Of a stretch of 64,000 nt of DNA, positions 39,101 through 51,643 are shown one piece after another. The notes beneath the pieces are model-generated. The model ran no database searches, was not told where the DNA came from, and was given only the letters and a program-made list of their open reading frames with translations. Origin of the DNA: Tyto alba (taxonomy: Eukaryota; Chordata; Aves; Strigiformes; Tytonidae). The position numbers were made by a program, and so were the translations under genes. How positions within the stretch are numbered: the stretch's first letter is position 1; each line of letters starts with the position of its first letter. The stretch covers positions 13,899,001 through 13,963,000 of the forward strand of contig NW_024881313.1 of assembly GCF_018691265.1 (NCBI RefSeq). Reading direction: 5' to 3'.

Positions 39101-41861
39101 TTGTAATATAACCTATCCGAATTTCTGGTTTTGGTCAATAGGGTGCTCAAGTAAAACAAAACAAAAAAGCATGCTGCTCTGTTGGAAAGGATTGTCTGTG
39201 ATCTCTTTGCTATATTCATTTTCATTTTATTTCAAAACCAAAACGTGCATGTTTACTTAGCCATTATCTTCTCACTAATTCTCATGTAGGGCAAGCTGAT
39301 ACATCTGCCTCATCAAGGCAATTTGGGCCAGGCTTTCTGCTCTGCTTTCTGAAACATCCCATAGGAGAGACTTTGGATCAAGCATTAAGGTCAATTCCAT
39401 AAAAACTACCCCAACAGAACTATACTGCTCCAGTTATACAGCCAAGCACACAGAAATTAAAGAACACCAGCTAAGGATGCTGATGTAACCTAAAGCTGGA
39501 CTCATTTGGACACATCATAATATAACTTTTAGTTACCTGAGCACAAGACATTTTCTGCAAACTCTGCTGCCTTCTGCTCTGCTGCTCATGGTGACGTAGA
39601 CCGCCCTTTGTGGAAATGCCATCCACGCTTCCCAGCTTGCAGCCCACATCCCACCCGACACAGAGCTCCGCTGGGCACGAGACCTGCCTCGCTGCTCTGC
39701 CCCAGAGACGATGCCTGGGCAAGAACTCGAGCCACTGATGCACAATGGAGCAAAACCAACAGCTTGTCCTTCTGCAGCAAGTCTTTTCGCAGCACTGTCT
39801 CCATAATGTCTGAGTGTTTTGTGGACCAAATTCTGGAAATTGTTATACTGAGAATCCTAGAGTGGAAAAGGTTCTAATTTTCAAAGCTCTATTAATTTAT
39901 ATACATCTCTATGTGTCGAAAGCTTTTATGCAGTGTGTGGGTTTCCAAGAGTACTAAGTGCTTCTAAAAACTGACACTTCTCTGTCACTTTTTGTTTCAC
40001 AAAAGCCCTTTCATAAGTAATTAAAACATATTTTAATAATTTTTAAATGTTTTAGAGGAGGAGTTTGCTTTGGACGAGTTGACACAAAATGCAGCACTCC
40101 CCCATGGCAGGCATTTCACCCTCTCATTTTACTAGTATCTTGCCCTGACTCTGCCGTAGATTCGAGCAGATGAAGTTCAAATTTCAGTTCACTAAATCAA
40201 TAGAGTTGCCTGCATAAGAAAGAGATAAAGAAGGAGGATTCAGGACCACAAGACTAAAGCACACCTGCTGTGGCTGAACTAATATTGAGGAAAGCAGAAT
40301 GTATTCTTTACTTCTTTCCTGTTGTGAATATTGCCACCATCATTTTGCATTGGCTTGTCTTTCTTTTGCTTCTCATGGCAGAAACCCATGTGATGCCAGT
40401 AGGATTTGGGACTTTACTGGAGAGAAAAGTCAAAACGGTGAGAGATGAAAAATACTTGTGCAAATGCTCTGTTTCCATGGTAGGTGCAATGTTATTTATG
40501 GTGGAAATAATTGCTGTTCATCTAGGGCTCTGAGCTTTGCTCACTTATGCAATTTTGATATGCAAGGGCTGAAATTGTCTTAATAGAGCAAAGGACAGAG
40601 ATATTTTAATGTAACATTTCATATTTACATGCTTCTTAATCTGTACAGACATGGCTTTGTCATCCCACCAAATGGGGTCCATTGAAGTGCCTGTCTTCAA
40701 GATAGATGGAACTGCTAGAATACCACAACTGCTAAAACTGTTTGAATATTAGATTCAGATAATGTTACCAGTGATCAGAGATCATATTCAAACAGAGGAA
40801 AGCAGCAGACAGATGCTAATGCCCTGCCTTTCTCAAGAACATCAAGCTTTTGCTGTAAGGATGACATCTCATTTGTTTGTTTACACATGAAGGTCTAATC
40901 AATATTAGATTTTAAAAGCAGCATGAATATTAATAGCAGGCAGGGAGCAGAATACCAACCACACAGCACCTGGCTTGTGAAGCTCTTTGCTGTGGTAAGA
41001 CTTCATTTTGCCTTCCTAAACCTATTTGTCAGAGGTGCCCACAGCCAGGCTCATCAGCCAAAGCCAAAGCGATGTGACATGAGCCGTAGCTGGGGTCCCC
41101 CACAGCATCCCAGCTTCTCTTCCAGTCTGCTCTGGCTTGCATTGGCACCACCCAAGTACCTGTGCAGGCTTACAGAGCATCAGACAGCTGTGTAATGCCC
41201 AAAGAGAGTCCTAAGAGGACACCTAAAGAAGAACCCCATAAGTAAGCCAAGTCCCATCCACTGAGAGCCTGGCCAAGAACACTGGAAAGATGATGCACCA
41301 CTGAGCAGCAGGAGAAATTAATGCCCTTCAGACTCATGGACTGGGGACATCCTCCCTGCATCTCACAAGGAGATAGAAGAGCTGCTATTTCTCCCAATTT
41401 TGTTTTCGTAACAAATTGGAGGAACATTTACCTCTCCTGACCTATCTTTTCAACAAAATTAGCACTGCTGTTGAAGTGGTACCATTTTAATGTACACAAG
41501 CTGGGAACATAGTTAAAGCTAGTAATGGAAACTAACTGGTTCTCCATCTCCCTTTCTGAGGTCTTCAGTGGATAGAAAAGGCAATACATGCCCATCTAGA
41601 TCTTTCAGAAATGGTTGGCTTCACCCACCAGCACCATCTTACATCTTTGATGAATTTAGATACGTAAAGGATATCTAGATTCAGAGCTCCTAAAGTTTCA
41701 GAAGCACCATCTCAATTCCATCAGAGGAATGACTGGTTGTAACTAGTGGATGGAAGAGTTTTAAAATTCAGCATTTTCTTCTGAATTCATCATTTTTAGA
41801 AATGTGGACTGTGTGAGGGGGAAAAAAAAGGAAAAGAGAGAAAATTTTATGAAACAAGTGT
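36168..41861. other. single-copy DNA, no gene seen
   Basis: No repeat signatures or exons are recognised. A short hydrophobic open frame near 40270-40533 has a non-ATG first codon and no recognisable similarity. A T-run of about 14 bases lies near 38306-38319. Confidence 0.5.
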
Positions 41862-42327
41862 GCAGTTCGGTGCTCCCCAGTAGAAGACATTGACATATTG
41901 GAGAGAGTCCTATGGATGGGCACCAAAACAATTAGCAGACTGGATCACATGATGAATAAGGAGACACTGAGATTTGGGTTTAGTCTTCCTTAAAAGGGAG
42001 GGCTAAATAGAAACTTTACTGCTATCTTCTGCTGCCTAGTGGGAAATCAGAGAAGACGAAATCATACTGCTTTCAGAGCTGCACAGTGAAATGAAAAAAG
42101 GCAACAGTCACAAGCTGAAAGAAGGGAAAGGACAACTGCATACAAGAAAAAAGAGTTCACCATAAGGGTGGTCAAGAACAGAAACAGATGTCCAGAAGTT
42201 GTAGAGTCTTCATCCTTGGAGACATCTAAAGACAGACCAGGCACAGCCTGAGAAACTTTGACCTTGCTTAGAGCAGGGGCTTGAAGAAGATGGCCTCCCT
42301 TCCAGCTTACACACTTCTGTGATTCTA
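41862..42327 (+). mobile_element. CR1 LINE fragment on plus strand, 3' end intact
   Basis: The sense-orientation landmarks are CAGTTCGGTGCTCCCCAGTA, ATATTGGAGAGAGTCCTATG, then the 3' UTR TTGACCTTGCTTAGAGCAGG and GATGGCCTCCCTTCCAGC. The terminal CTTCTGTGATTCTA is at 42314-42327. This is the usual end of an avian CR1 and fixes the strand and 3' boundary. The coding part is interrupted by several stops and deletions. It is the only sizeable CR1 here on the plus strand. Confidence 0.92.
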
Positions 42328-45300
42328 AAAAACAATAAACAAAAGGTTTTCTTTTTGCCTGATATATTCTGATACCCAGAAAAAGGCTTTTAAGATTATA
42401 AAAGTAACATTAGGTAAATCGACCTTCCTCAGCTTCTCTGCTGCTTATTCAACAATAATCAATCTGTTAAATGCTATTTTTCATTGGAAGACCATGAATC
42501 AGTGTCCTTGAAAATAACCTATCCATTTTGTCAACAAACCTTAGTCCATCTGGTTTATGCTAGATACACTGATTTTATTAAATTAAACCTTGGATATGCT
42601 ATCTATCCAGCAACAAATTAAACCATTGCTGAAGACAATTGGTCCAGTCTGATCTCTCTGTGCTGTGTAAGTGAAGAGGAACTTCACTGAAGTCAAATGA
42701 ATTTATGTTGGCATAATAATGGTTCCTGGGGGAGCAGAATGAATCTTGGCTGCCCAAGGCTGTTTGACAATAGAGAAGAGCAGCTCAGCAGAAGCTAATG
42801 GTTTTATAGTGTTTATTTTTATAATACCTGAGAAGGCAGAATATCTCTGCAATTCAGAATGTCATGCATAGCTACAATGGGTCAAATGTACAAAATCACT
42901 TCTGGCAGAAGAAAGACCCATTCATCAGGTAGTGGTGGGAATTATTATCATAAATGGTCAAAGCACTCAGGATGTTTGGTGTAGGGTTACGGTAATAAAC
43001 AAGGGCTCAGGAAACAATATACAATTAATCTATCTTTATTTTATTTTATTTTAATTTTTATGTCTGTAATATAGTGAATTAGCTCTAGTACTACCTGAGC
43101 CAATAGAAATGTCTAAATGCAATGCACACCTGTAACTACCACAGTGATCTTTGAGGAGGCCATAAAGACAGAAGGTTCTGGGGCCTTGTTCCGTTTTGTG
43201 GATGAAGTTTAATAAAGAATCTGCTTGCAGCCGGTTGATTACTTGCTTTGCTTAATACAAAGGGAAGGACTACTTATGTTTTATTTTTAGCTGGCCAGCA
43301 ACAGGACAGATATAAGGACGACAGCATGTGACATGTTTCTGGATTGGTTTGAGTTTTCTGCAAGTATTAAGTCTGGTCTTAGCTTATGTACTCATTACAG
43401 TCATTATAAAACTAATCAACACACTAGAATCAAAGTGAGGAAAGACAATTTAAGGGGATAAAAAAATTTTCTGGTAAAAGACAGCTCAGGCAGAATGCAA
43501 AGTTTTTTTCTAAGTTGATACAGACAAAAGTTTAAGACTAGAGCATTGGTAGTATGCATACAGCCTCAAGAAAGCAGCAGAAAATGCTTTTATTGTAGAA
43601 GATAAAAGACCTTCACCATTTATTAAGATTTCATCTGAAATGTAAAACCTTTTATCAATTTAAGTTCAAGAAATGCACTGCTTTGAAACTTCTGTACATC
43701 TTCATAGGGAAAAGAAAATGTGTAATGACTTTAGAAGACACAGCTGAAAATCATCATTTTGAAGATTTATAAAAGCTTATTTGGAGAAGGGTAGAGGGCT
43801 GTAGAAGATTGCTTCCATGAAAATTAGCTTTAGAAAAAAATTTACATTTCTTAAACTAAACCAGATGAAGTTTTGTGTGCCTTTAAGAAAAGAATCCAAG
43901 CCCGGTCTTTTTAAAATATATGCTTTTTCAAGCATACTCAGACTAATTTAAATTACAAAGGGTCCTTTCTGGTTGAACACCAGCTTTCAGTTTTGAATAT
44001 CACCTTTGGTACAATTGACTTTTATACAATACAAGGAAGGGTGCTTGTGGGGTCCAAAACTAGCTTAAGTCATTACTGGATCTTGCAGCATTAATCATGA
44101 CAGTATATTACATTTATACATATATATTCTTTCTGCTTCTAGTGGAAGTTCTGGAACTTCCTTTTTCTGTTTAGGTCATGCTTTCTGTTATTGCTTCACA
44201 TCACACCTCATATTTTTCTGCTTCTGTGCTCGTTCAACATTCAGTGTCCAAGAAGAGATGATTCACCACTATGAGTGAGAGTGTGGCAGATGGAGGGAGA
44301 TGGATCCATGCAATTCTGCCTGGGTTTTGCCCTACATCCCATAAGAGGCTGGTTTTAGGGCAGGAGCAGGGGGAGCATGGTTGCCAGAGCCCTTTCCTTG
44401 CTCCAGCCTTTAACATGCTGAGTGGGTACAGAGAGAGGGACATCGCCTGCATTCATCTGCTGATGGCATATTCCTTCCTCATGGCACCGTCCTAACACAG
44501 CTGGAGTTGTCAGGGATGAGCGGGAGGGACACTGCCCTTGCAGCTGGGAGTCTTTTGTTGCAGTGGTCCATAGCTAAAAGCTGAAAAAAAGCTGAAATCC
44601 CTTAAACTTTGGATTCATCTACACATGAACAGTAGCTACATTAGCAAAGTACTGGTTAACCTTGCTCAAAACAATCCAGTTAAAAGCAAAAGCAAAAGCT
44701 GAATGGCAGCATTTGCATAGAACACCTGGGCTCTCTTTCTAACAATAACTTTTAGAAAAACAATAGCACCTTTGAAGTAATTCTTGAGTGCTAGAATAAT
44801 GCATAGGAAAGTGCAAGAGCAATTAAAGTAGGGATCCATTTGAGACTGAGTTATGCAACAACGTGTGCTGCTGATAGTGTCAGGAAGACATGGAGAGCAC
44901 AGAAATTATCATGTTTTCTGTCTCCATAAAGGAGAGCCAAGATAGCCTTGATTTACAAAAATAAAAGGAAGTTTACTCATATCAAGAGCTAATATGGGAT
45001 TACTGACCAACATATGAACAATTACTGACCAATGTTCCCCTCTATGCCTACTGATGCAGCAGATGGTTCCCCAGTGCCCTCCATTATAATAGTCTGGTTT
45101 CAGCCATCGGCATGTTAGCTTAACCCAGAGTATTTAATCTAAAATGTTGCAAGGCTTTCACAGACAGGAGGAGGGGAGAAATTATAATGAAAATTATATG
45201 GTCATTCCTGAGAGCTGGTTTGCCCATTCTGAGAATTCACGCAACTTTTCCCATGGTATTTGGTTGGATATTGTACATGACAAGGATGGCTCTCCTCTCT

Positions 45301-45410
45301 TCCACTAAAATCTCTGCTTAGGTTCACCCAGAGCTGAGAAGCTTCACTTGACAGAAGTTATCCCACATGAAGTGTGACCTTGTAATTTAAAATTAGACAT
45401 AACGTGTAGC
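42328..45410. other. single-copy AT-rich DNA, no gene seen
   Basis: A (TTTTA)n tract lies at about 43035-43061. An octamer match (ATTTGCAT) lies near 44710. Open frames are short. No exon or RNA gene is recognisable. Confidence 0.5.
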
Positions 45411-46011
45411 TGTCATAGTTTAACCCCAGGCAACAGCTAAGCACCACTCAGTTGCTTGCGCACTCCTCCCCGCTTCCTGGTGGGATAGGGAGGAGAATCG
45501 AAAACAGGAAAAACTTGCGGGTTGAGCTAAGAATAGTATAAGAATTTAAATTTAAAAATATAATAATAGTAATAATAATAATAATAATAATAATTATAAT
45601 GAAAATGAAGATAACCAAAAGAGGGTGAAATAAAACCCAGTAAAGACAAATGATGCACAGTACAATTGCTCACTACCTGCTGACCAATATCCAGTCCTCA
45701 AGCAGTGATCCGCCCCTCCTGGCCAACTTCCCCCAGTTTATATGCTGGGTATGACATCATATGGTATAGAATATTCCCCTGTCCAGTTTGGATCAGCTGT
45801 CCTGTCTGTGACCTCTCCCAGCTTCTTGTGCCCCTCCAGCCTTCTTGCTGGCAGGGTGAGAGAAGCTGAAAAATCCTTGACTTAGGAGAAGCACTACTTA
45901 GCAACAACTAAAAACATCTGTGTGTTGTCAACATTATTCTCACACTAAATCCAAAACACATCACTGTACCAGCTACTAGAAAGAAAATTAACTCTATCCC
46001 AGCCGAAACCA
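45411..46011 (-). mobile_element. solo ERV LTR, family C, minus strand
   Basis: Read on the minus strand, it starts TGGTTTCGGCTGGGATAGAG and ends with the complement of TGTCATAGTTTAACCCCAGG, with TG...CA ends and about 600 bases length. The copy at 51091-51643 is the same family in the opposite orientation. Shared features are the GGGATAGAGTTAATTTTCTT start, the CACTAAATCC/GGATTTAGTG segment, and the GAGCAATTGTACTGTGCATC segment (here antisense). A TATA box (TATAAA on minus, plus 45737-45742) is preceded by CRE-like TGATGTCA (plus 45752-45759). Flanks GTAGC (45406-45410) and GTTGC (46012-46016) fit a five-base duplication with one later change. No internal region is present. Confidence 0.9.
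45559..45600. repeat. (AAT)n microsatellite inside LTR C
   Basis: About ten AAT units with one AGT interruption lie in the region between the transcription start and the 3' end of the LTR. The plus-strand copy of family C has a matching (ATT)n tract at about 51490-51510. The seed is therefore inherited from the element, and each copy has changed length on its own. Confidence 0.88.
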
Positions 46012-49000
46012 GTTGCTTAGGCGCTTCCTACCTCGTTGGCTGGTGCTCTGCACCTCACTGAGGGAACACGTTAGGACACTGAGCAGCAGTAGCAGCTAAT
46101 GCTGTAGTTTTGCTTTTTGCATCCTATCTCATTGCTCCTGACTCCCAGCACCTGCTCAGACAGAGAGCCCAGGGGAAGCCGATCCCCATCCTGCAGCACA
46201 GCAGGGAAAGACACAGCCAGCAGCACTGTGAAAGCCCCACAGTGGGGTCAGTACGGTGCCGTGTTCTCTCAATCACTGCTGGCACAGCCCAGTTACTTGA
46301 GCACATGCTCACTGGTTTCTGGGTTGGAGCTCAGGCTTAGAGATCAAAAGTTTCCTCAATTGACTATTCTCTAGCTTTCTAAAAAACAAAGATGGTCTCT
46401 GAGCTTACACCGGTTCCTAAGAAGTTTTGGTATCACAGTAGGTTTTATTCTTCCCAAGTTACACAGTCCTGCTATTTGAGAGGAGCTGATGTTTTGCATG
46501 CAACCTTAGCCTGCTCTGTGAATGCCATTATAGCTAGAAACAATCCTACACAGCCGATAAAATAAGACATTAATTGTTGTATTTATTCCCCTGTGAAGGT
46601 ACACTCTGGCACTATTAATTGTACTTAGTCACAATCTGTTCATCATCTAATTGTTCTCCACAGAGCTGAAGAGAACCAAATATTTATCCACATGAATTTA
46701 TTAATATCTAGTCATGAATCATAACCGCTTTATGAATTTTTTTAAAGGCAAGAAAAAACTGCCAAAACCGAGACGTGCAAGATTGAACAGAGTTTGGGTG
46801 TTCAGGGTGCCACGTGGCCCTGGAGGGCTCCCTGGGGACCAGGAGCCTTGGGAGCTCTCTGGAATTCCAGGACCCATCCCACCACCCTGGCCAGGAGGGG
46901 GGCAGCCAGGGCAGCCCCATCCCAGGCATCACAGTGGGTGCTGCGGCTGGGGCGGGCATGGAGGGAAGGGGCTTCATTCCCCACCATGTGGGCACCACGG
47001 GGGCTGTGGGGGCCTCTCCAGCCTGGCAGAGCTGTGGGTCCAAGACCTTCTCTGAGGATGCAAACCTGGTCTCTGCTGGCATCTCTTCCAGACCTTGCTT
47101 TGGCCTGTCTATGCTCTCAGCATGATATCTCTACTGCATTTAACTTTAACACAGATTAAGCTTTTCAGTGGCTCTGCTGGAGAGACACCTTCTTTAAGAC
47201 TAACCTGAATTAAATACATGAGCTGGCACTCCACTAATCAACCAGTAGGACTAATTGACTTTCCCAGCATGTCCTAGAAGAAAGATACCAAAAATACTTT
47301 CCTGAAAATATGCTAGATACTTTAAAACTCTGAAGTCAGAGTCCTCAAGTCCCCCAGAAAATTACCTTTTCTGCAAAGGTGAGGGGGGTGAGTTGGGCTA
47401 CCGGCCTACATTAATCCCTGTTTCTTCCAGATAGATTTGCTCCTTCACAACCTAAGTTATTGTGAGGGTAGATGTGACATGTTATTTGATCATCTTATAA
47501 GGAGAAAAATGTCTGAATTTTCTTTTAGTGAAGAGGGACATGTACCTTTTAACATACTGTAAAACATGTGAAAACAATGTGCTTTCGGTCACTCGGTATT
47601 TTTCAAAGGATTATGAGTTGATTTCATGTTAAGAATTACAGGGGTTTTATAACTTATAATAATGCAAACTCTCTTTCTACCTGAACAGAAGTAAAATTCA
47701 AAGTCAGAAAATTGGTACAGTACATATCTGTACTACAAGCTGAGTCTTATCAAGGCACACATACACCAGTGTCACGAGATGGGATTTTCACTGTGGTTCT
47801 ACCACATATTTCATAAAACATCTGAGCACACAAAATTATGCCTGCAATTTGGAGTGTGACTGGGGGGACCAGAATCTACAATGACCTCCTGGAGATCACC
47901 ATAGACCCATGTTCCCTCACTCCAAATCAGTAGTACAGGTATCTAGGGAGGGCTGCAGTTCTTGATCTGGCTGTATGACAGCAACACCTTTTTTCCATCT
48001 TCAAACTGGAATGACTGAGACTCTGGACTTTTTTAATATCCTTTTTTATTGCTGCTACAGTTTCTGAAAACAAATATGTGATTGTCAATAGAGTATTTAA
48101 CCTCTGGGTCTAATGAAGTTCAAGATGATGGTAGATAAACAATATTTGGTATGAAACCAAAGGATTATGCTTCTCTTCAGTAGCATTTAATGGCTAGTCT
48201 AAGATTCATGCTCTAGTCAGGTGGGCTTGGCATTAAATGTCTCCTTTTGAAAGTAAACCAGACTTAATGATTATGCAGTGAATCTTATTTACCATTATTT
48301 CTGACACTTAGTAATGTTTCGAGAGCATATTATCACCACAGAAGGTGACTTTTAAAGTAAAGTTCTTATATCCTTATTTATTAGAGAATTATTCTTCATT
48401 TACAAAATCCATTGCATATTTTACAAAATAAAAACACATTCCTATACACAGTGTGGAATATAAATATCCTGTGTGAGCTCAGATTTGATAATTCAAGCTC
48501 TCCCTTATTCCCTTGGAAGCTATGCAGCTGTGAAAACTCTAGAATATATAGTATGGAAAGAAATGTCAAGATTCTTCTGTGGAAAATATCGTCCTCTTTG
48601 TCTTGGTGTTTGACAGCCAAAATTACAGATCTAAACATGTCTAGAAATATTTTTTCTGTAAGCCAAAGTTAAATTTATCTAGTTAAATTACTTAAAATGC
48701 AAAGCACTAGAAAGTTAAATGTGGATATGCAAGAAGCCCAGCAGATTAAGTACCTTGCTTGGGAAGCTGGAAAATATGAAGAATGATAGTTTTATGGTCT
48801 GATGATACTCCAAAGCGACTGCCTCCGCAGAAGCAGATGGATTCCAGAAAACAAATTTATATTTGTAAAGACTGTGGAATCACCTCATTAACAACGTACT
48901 CCCAAAGACACTATATCAAAGCATCACTAAATATAATGATATAGTTTTCTTTCACCACTGGCTGTGGGCAGTTGTGTAGGATCTCTGGATAGAATTGCTA

Positions 49001-51090
49001 CCACACTACACTTGACAACAAGATTGTATCACCAAGATAAAACTTCCTGGCAGCACACTGTAACAACAAAAATCATTATCTCAACAAGTCATAGCCTCAT
49101 AAAAAGGGGGAAAAAGTACGCCAATATCTTTGAGGATAATTTGGAAGATACTGTAAAATCAGGGTGCTGGCATATCCAAGTGATTATACACCCGGTTCGC
49201 ATATTTTTGTTGCATATTCCTTGCTATGTAACTAGAATAAAGGTTGACTGAATTGTCCAGCAAAGAGAACAAAGCATGAATAGCATCCACAGTGCCAGTG
49301 GACATCTCTCTCTGTTAAAGGTCTGTGCTCTCTGCCTGTTGCTTGGTCTGGAACGTTTTGAATGCCATGATATAATTATCACTCATTGCAGTGGACACAG
49401 AATTGTAATTGTATTTCCACATTCACACCCAAAGACATAGCCATGAGCCACAGCTTCATTCTGTATGTGACAAGTATGAAAGAAGAGAATTTGGCTGTAG
49501 AAGTGTAAAACCTGCAAGGATTTATACCACATTATACAAATAAGCATACTACACAGACAATTTAAGAATTTCTTATTTCAAATAAAGACAAAAGATTCAC
49601 ACTCACGGACAAACTGAAATAACAGGAAAAGCAGTTGTTCAAGATCATACTCCATCTCTCAGTTGAGGGCTGCCTAGCTCTTCTGACAGGCAGACAGAGG
49701 GCTCACAAATCCTTCCACAAGCCCTCACCTCCCATCTCTCAAAGTGTTAACAGCAGAAGTGGTTTGTGAAGCAGATGTTCTGCTGTGACAGTGACATTTC
49801 TGACATGATGTACAACCACCCACTTGACCTAAAAAGGGCTTTGTCACTGTGCCCTGACCACATTCTGGTGAACAAAGACTGACTGATCCTTTCTCTATAT
49901 CTATGTGAGAGTTTTTGTCGTGAACAATATTGAGCTAGACTGAGAGCCTAAACACAGAATGTGCCCCCCCCAGAGAATTCAGGTTAGACTTGAAATCAGA
50001 TCTTCAGATCAGACCAGTACAACCTGATTATGCCATCTTCTTTCTCCTTTTTGGTTTTTGGGTTTGGTTTTTTTTTTTTTTTTTTTTTTTGATTTTTCAT
50101 AACACCAAATGGTATATTCAAGGATTTATTTAAAGATATTATTCTCTCTGGATAAATCCTCTACTACTTCTACCAAGAACTGAGCCAGTCGCTGTTCTCT
50201 AATACATTGTTGACATCCATTTACTGATCTGTGTATGAGATGAAGAAGCTGGAAGATGAGTGAGAATTTTTGCTAACTTACTTTATTAAGTAGATTCCAT
50301 TAGACCTTGCATCTTTTCCTTCAGGGATGTCACTTAGATTCTTCTAAAATGCAAAGAGTCATACTCCAAGACAGGAGCCATTTAAATGTGAAAAAGGTTT
50401 GCTGCTGAGGGAAACCAGAGGCAATGAAGAACGCAAATTATCACAGCACACGACACAGATAAATCCTTTGGTCAGTTCCTCTGTGTTGCCTTCACATGGA
50501 CCAAAACCACATACTGGGTATATAAGTTACCAAGACATCTCTGCTTTTTAATGAAATAATACATCATCTGGAAAACAAACAAACAAAAAAAAATATATAC
50601 CTTAAAGACTCCTGACAATGAGAATGCATTTGAAATGCACAGGTAATGCATGTTGGCAAAAGTGAACAAAACCAGCGATACAGGTGCTAGGGAGGTAATG
50701 TTGAAAGAGGGCACAAGGTGGAATAATGTTCTTTAATAAGTACACTCCAATTTTGCCTTTTAGGAAATTAGTTCAGCATCTGGTCTAGACTTGTTGGAAC
50801 TGCTGTCTAGGCTAGTTTTGCTTCCCAGTACTGTTCAGGAATTGCTGTGATAAGCTGTGCAACCAGAGTATCAGTGCAACCAGAACAGACTCAGGGTGGC
50901 AGTCTGAATGGAGACTGGGAGCAGAAAGGCAAATTGTTCAGCTCAAACCTGACAGTTTAATGAAACTAATCTAGTCCTTATCCTCCTCATGTACATTTAC
51001 ATTAATAAAATGTGAATTTCTTTATTTTAATAGAGGGCTAGAATTTTTACATTTTTTGCTTTTCTTTTATGATACTGTATATTATAGTAG
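46012..51090. other. single-copy DNA between the two inverted family C LTRs
   Basis: No gag, pol or env similarity and no CR1 are seen. A GC-rich island-like block lies at about 46790-47060 inside otherwise AT-rich DNA. It is stop-poor on both strands but its translations look like composition artefacts. A T-rich stretch ends in a run of 23 T at 50068-50090. Confidence 0.5.
50068..50090. repeat. poly-T run of 23
   Basis: Twenty-three uninterrupted T follow GGTTTGG, inside a longer T-rich tract starting near 50040. It lacks a recognisable SINE or processed-pseudogene body on its A-rich-strand upstream side, so it is listed as simple low-complexity DNA. Confidence 0.85.
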
Positions 51091-51643
51091 TGTCCTGCTT
51101 TTGGCTGGGATAGAGTTAATTTTCTTACTAGTAACTGGAACACTACTGTATCTTGGATTTAGTGTGAGAATAATATTGATAACACGCTAATGTTTTAGTT
51201 GTTGCCGAGTAGTGCTTATCCTAAGTCAAGGAGTTTTCAGTTTCCCGTGTTCTGCCAGCGAGGAGGGGCATGAGGAGCTGGGATGGAGCACAGCCAGGAC
51301 AGCTGACCCGAACCAGCCCAAGGGATATTCCATACCATAGGACGTCATGGTCAGTATATAAACTGGGGGGAGTTGTCTGGGGGGGGATCACTGCTTGGGC
51401 ATCAGTCGGAGGGTGGTGAGCAATTGCACTGTGCATCACCTGGCTTTTCTTGAGTTTTATTTCTCTCTCTTTGTTATAATATTGCTCATTACTATTATTA
51501 TTATTATAGTTTATTATTGTTGCTGTTGTTGTCATCATAGTTTAGTTATTAAACTGTTCTTATATTAACCCACAAGTTTTACTATTTTTTCGACTCACCA
51601 AGCAGCTGCATGGTGTTTAGTTGCTGGCTGGGGTTAAACCACA
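51091..51643 (+). mobile_element. solo ERV LTR, family C, plus strand
   Basis: It starts TGTCCTGCTTTTGGCTGGG and ends TTAAACCACA with TG...CA termini. It carries a CRE-like GACGTCAT (51341-51348), a TATA box GTATATAAA (51354-51362) eight bases later, and ATTAAA (51548-51553) as the likely polyadenylation signal. This gives a standard U3-R-U5 plan. Flanks AGTAG (51086-51090) and ACTAG (51644-51648) fit a five-base target duplication with one change. There is no internal region, so this is a solo LTR. The promoter architecture is still legible, and residual activity is possible but unproven. Confidence 0.92.
51341..51363 (+). promoter_or_regulatory. LTR C core promoter: CRE-like site plus TATA box
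   Basis: GACGTCAT (51341-51348) differs from the ATF/CREB palindrome TGACGTCA only at its first base (GGACGTCA). TATATAAA follows at 51355-51362. The minus-strand sibling LTR keeps the same arrangement (TGATGTCA then ATATAAA). Retention of both in two separately inserted copies indicates that it is the ancestral promoter of the family. Confidence 0.65.

Noticed and set aside
40270..40533. Hydrophobic 87-codon frame as a small membrane protein
   Set aside because: The first codon is GTG, there is no similarity or splice context, and AT-rich DNA readily produces Leu/Ile/Phe-rich frames.
46714..47159. Overlapping Gly/Pro-rich frames as a collagen-like gene
   Set aside because: There is no sustained Gly-X-Y periodicity. 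All frames on both strands are open because the block is GC-rich and stop-poor.
45411..51643. The two family C LTRs as ends of a single rearranged provirus
   Set aside because: Each has its own near-matching five-base flanks (GTAGC/GTTGC and AGTAG/ACTAG), which indicates two independent insertions. No retroviral genes lie between.
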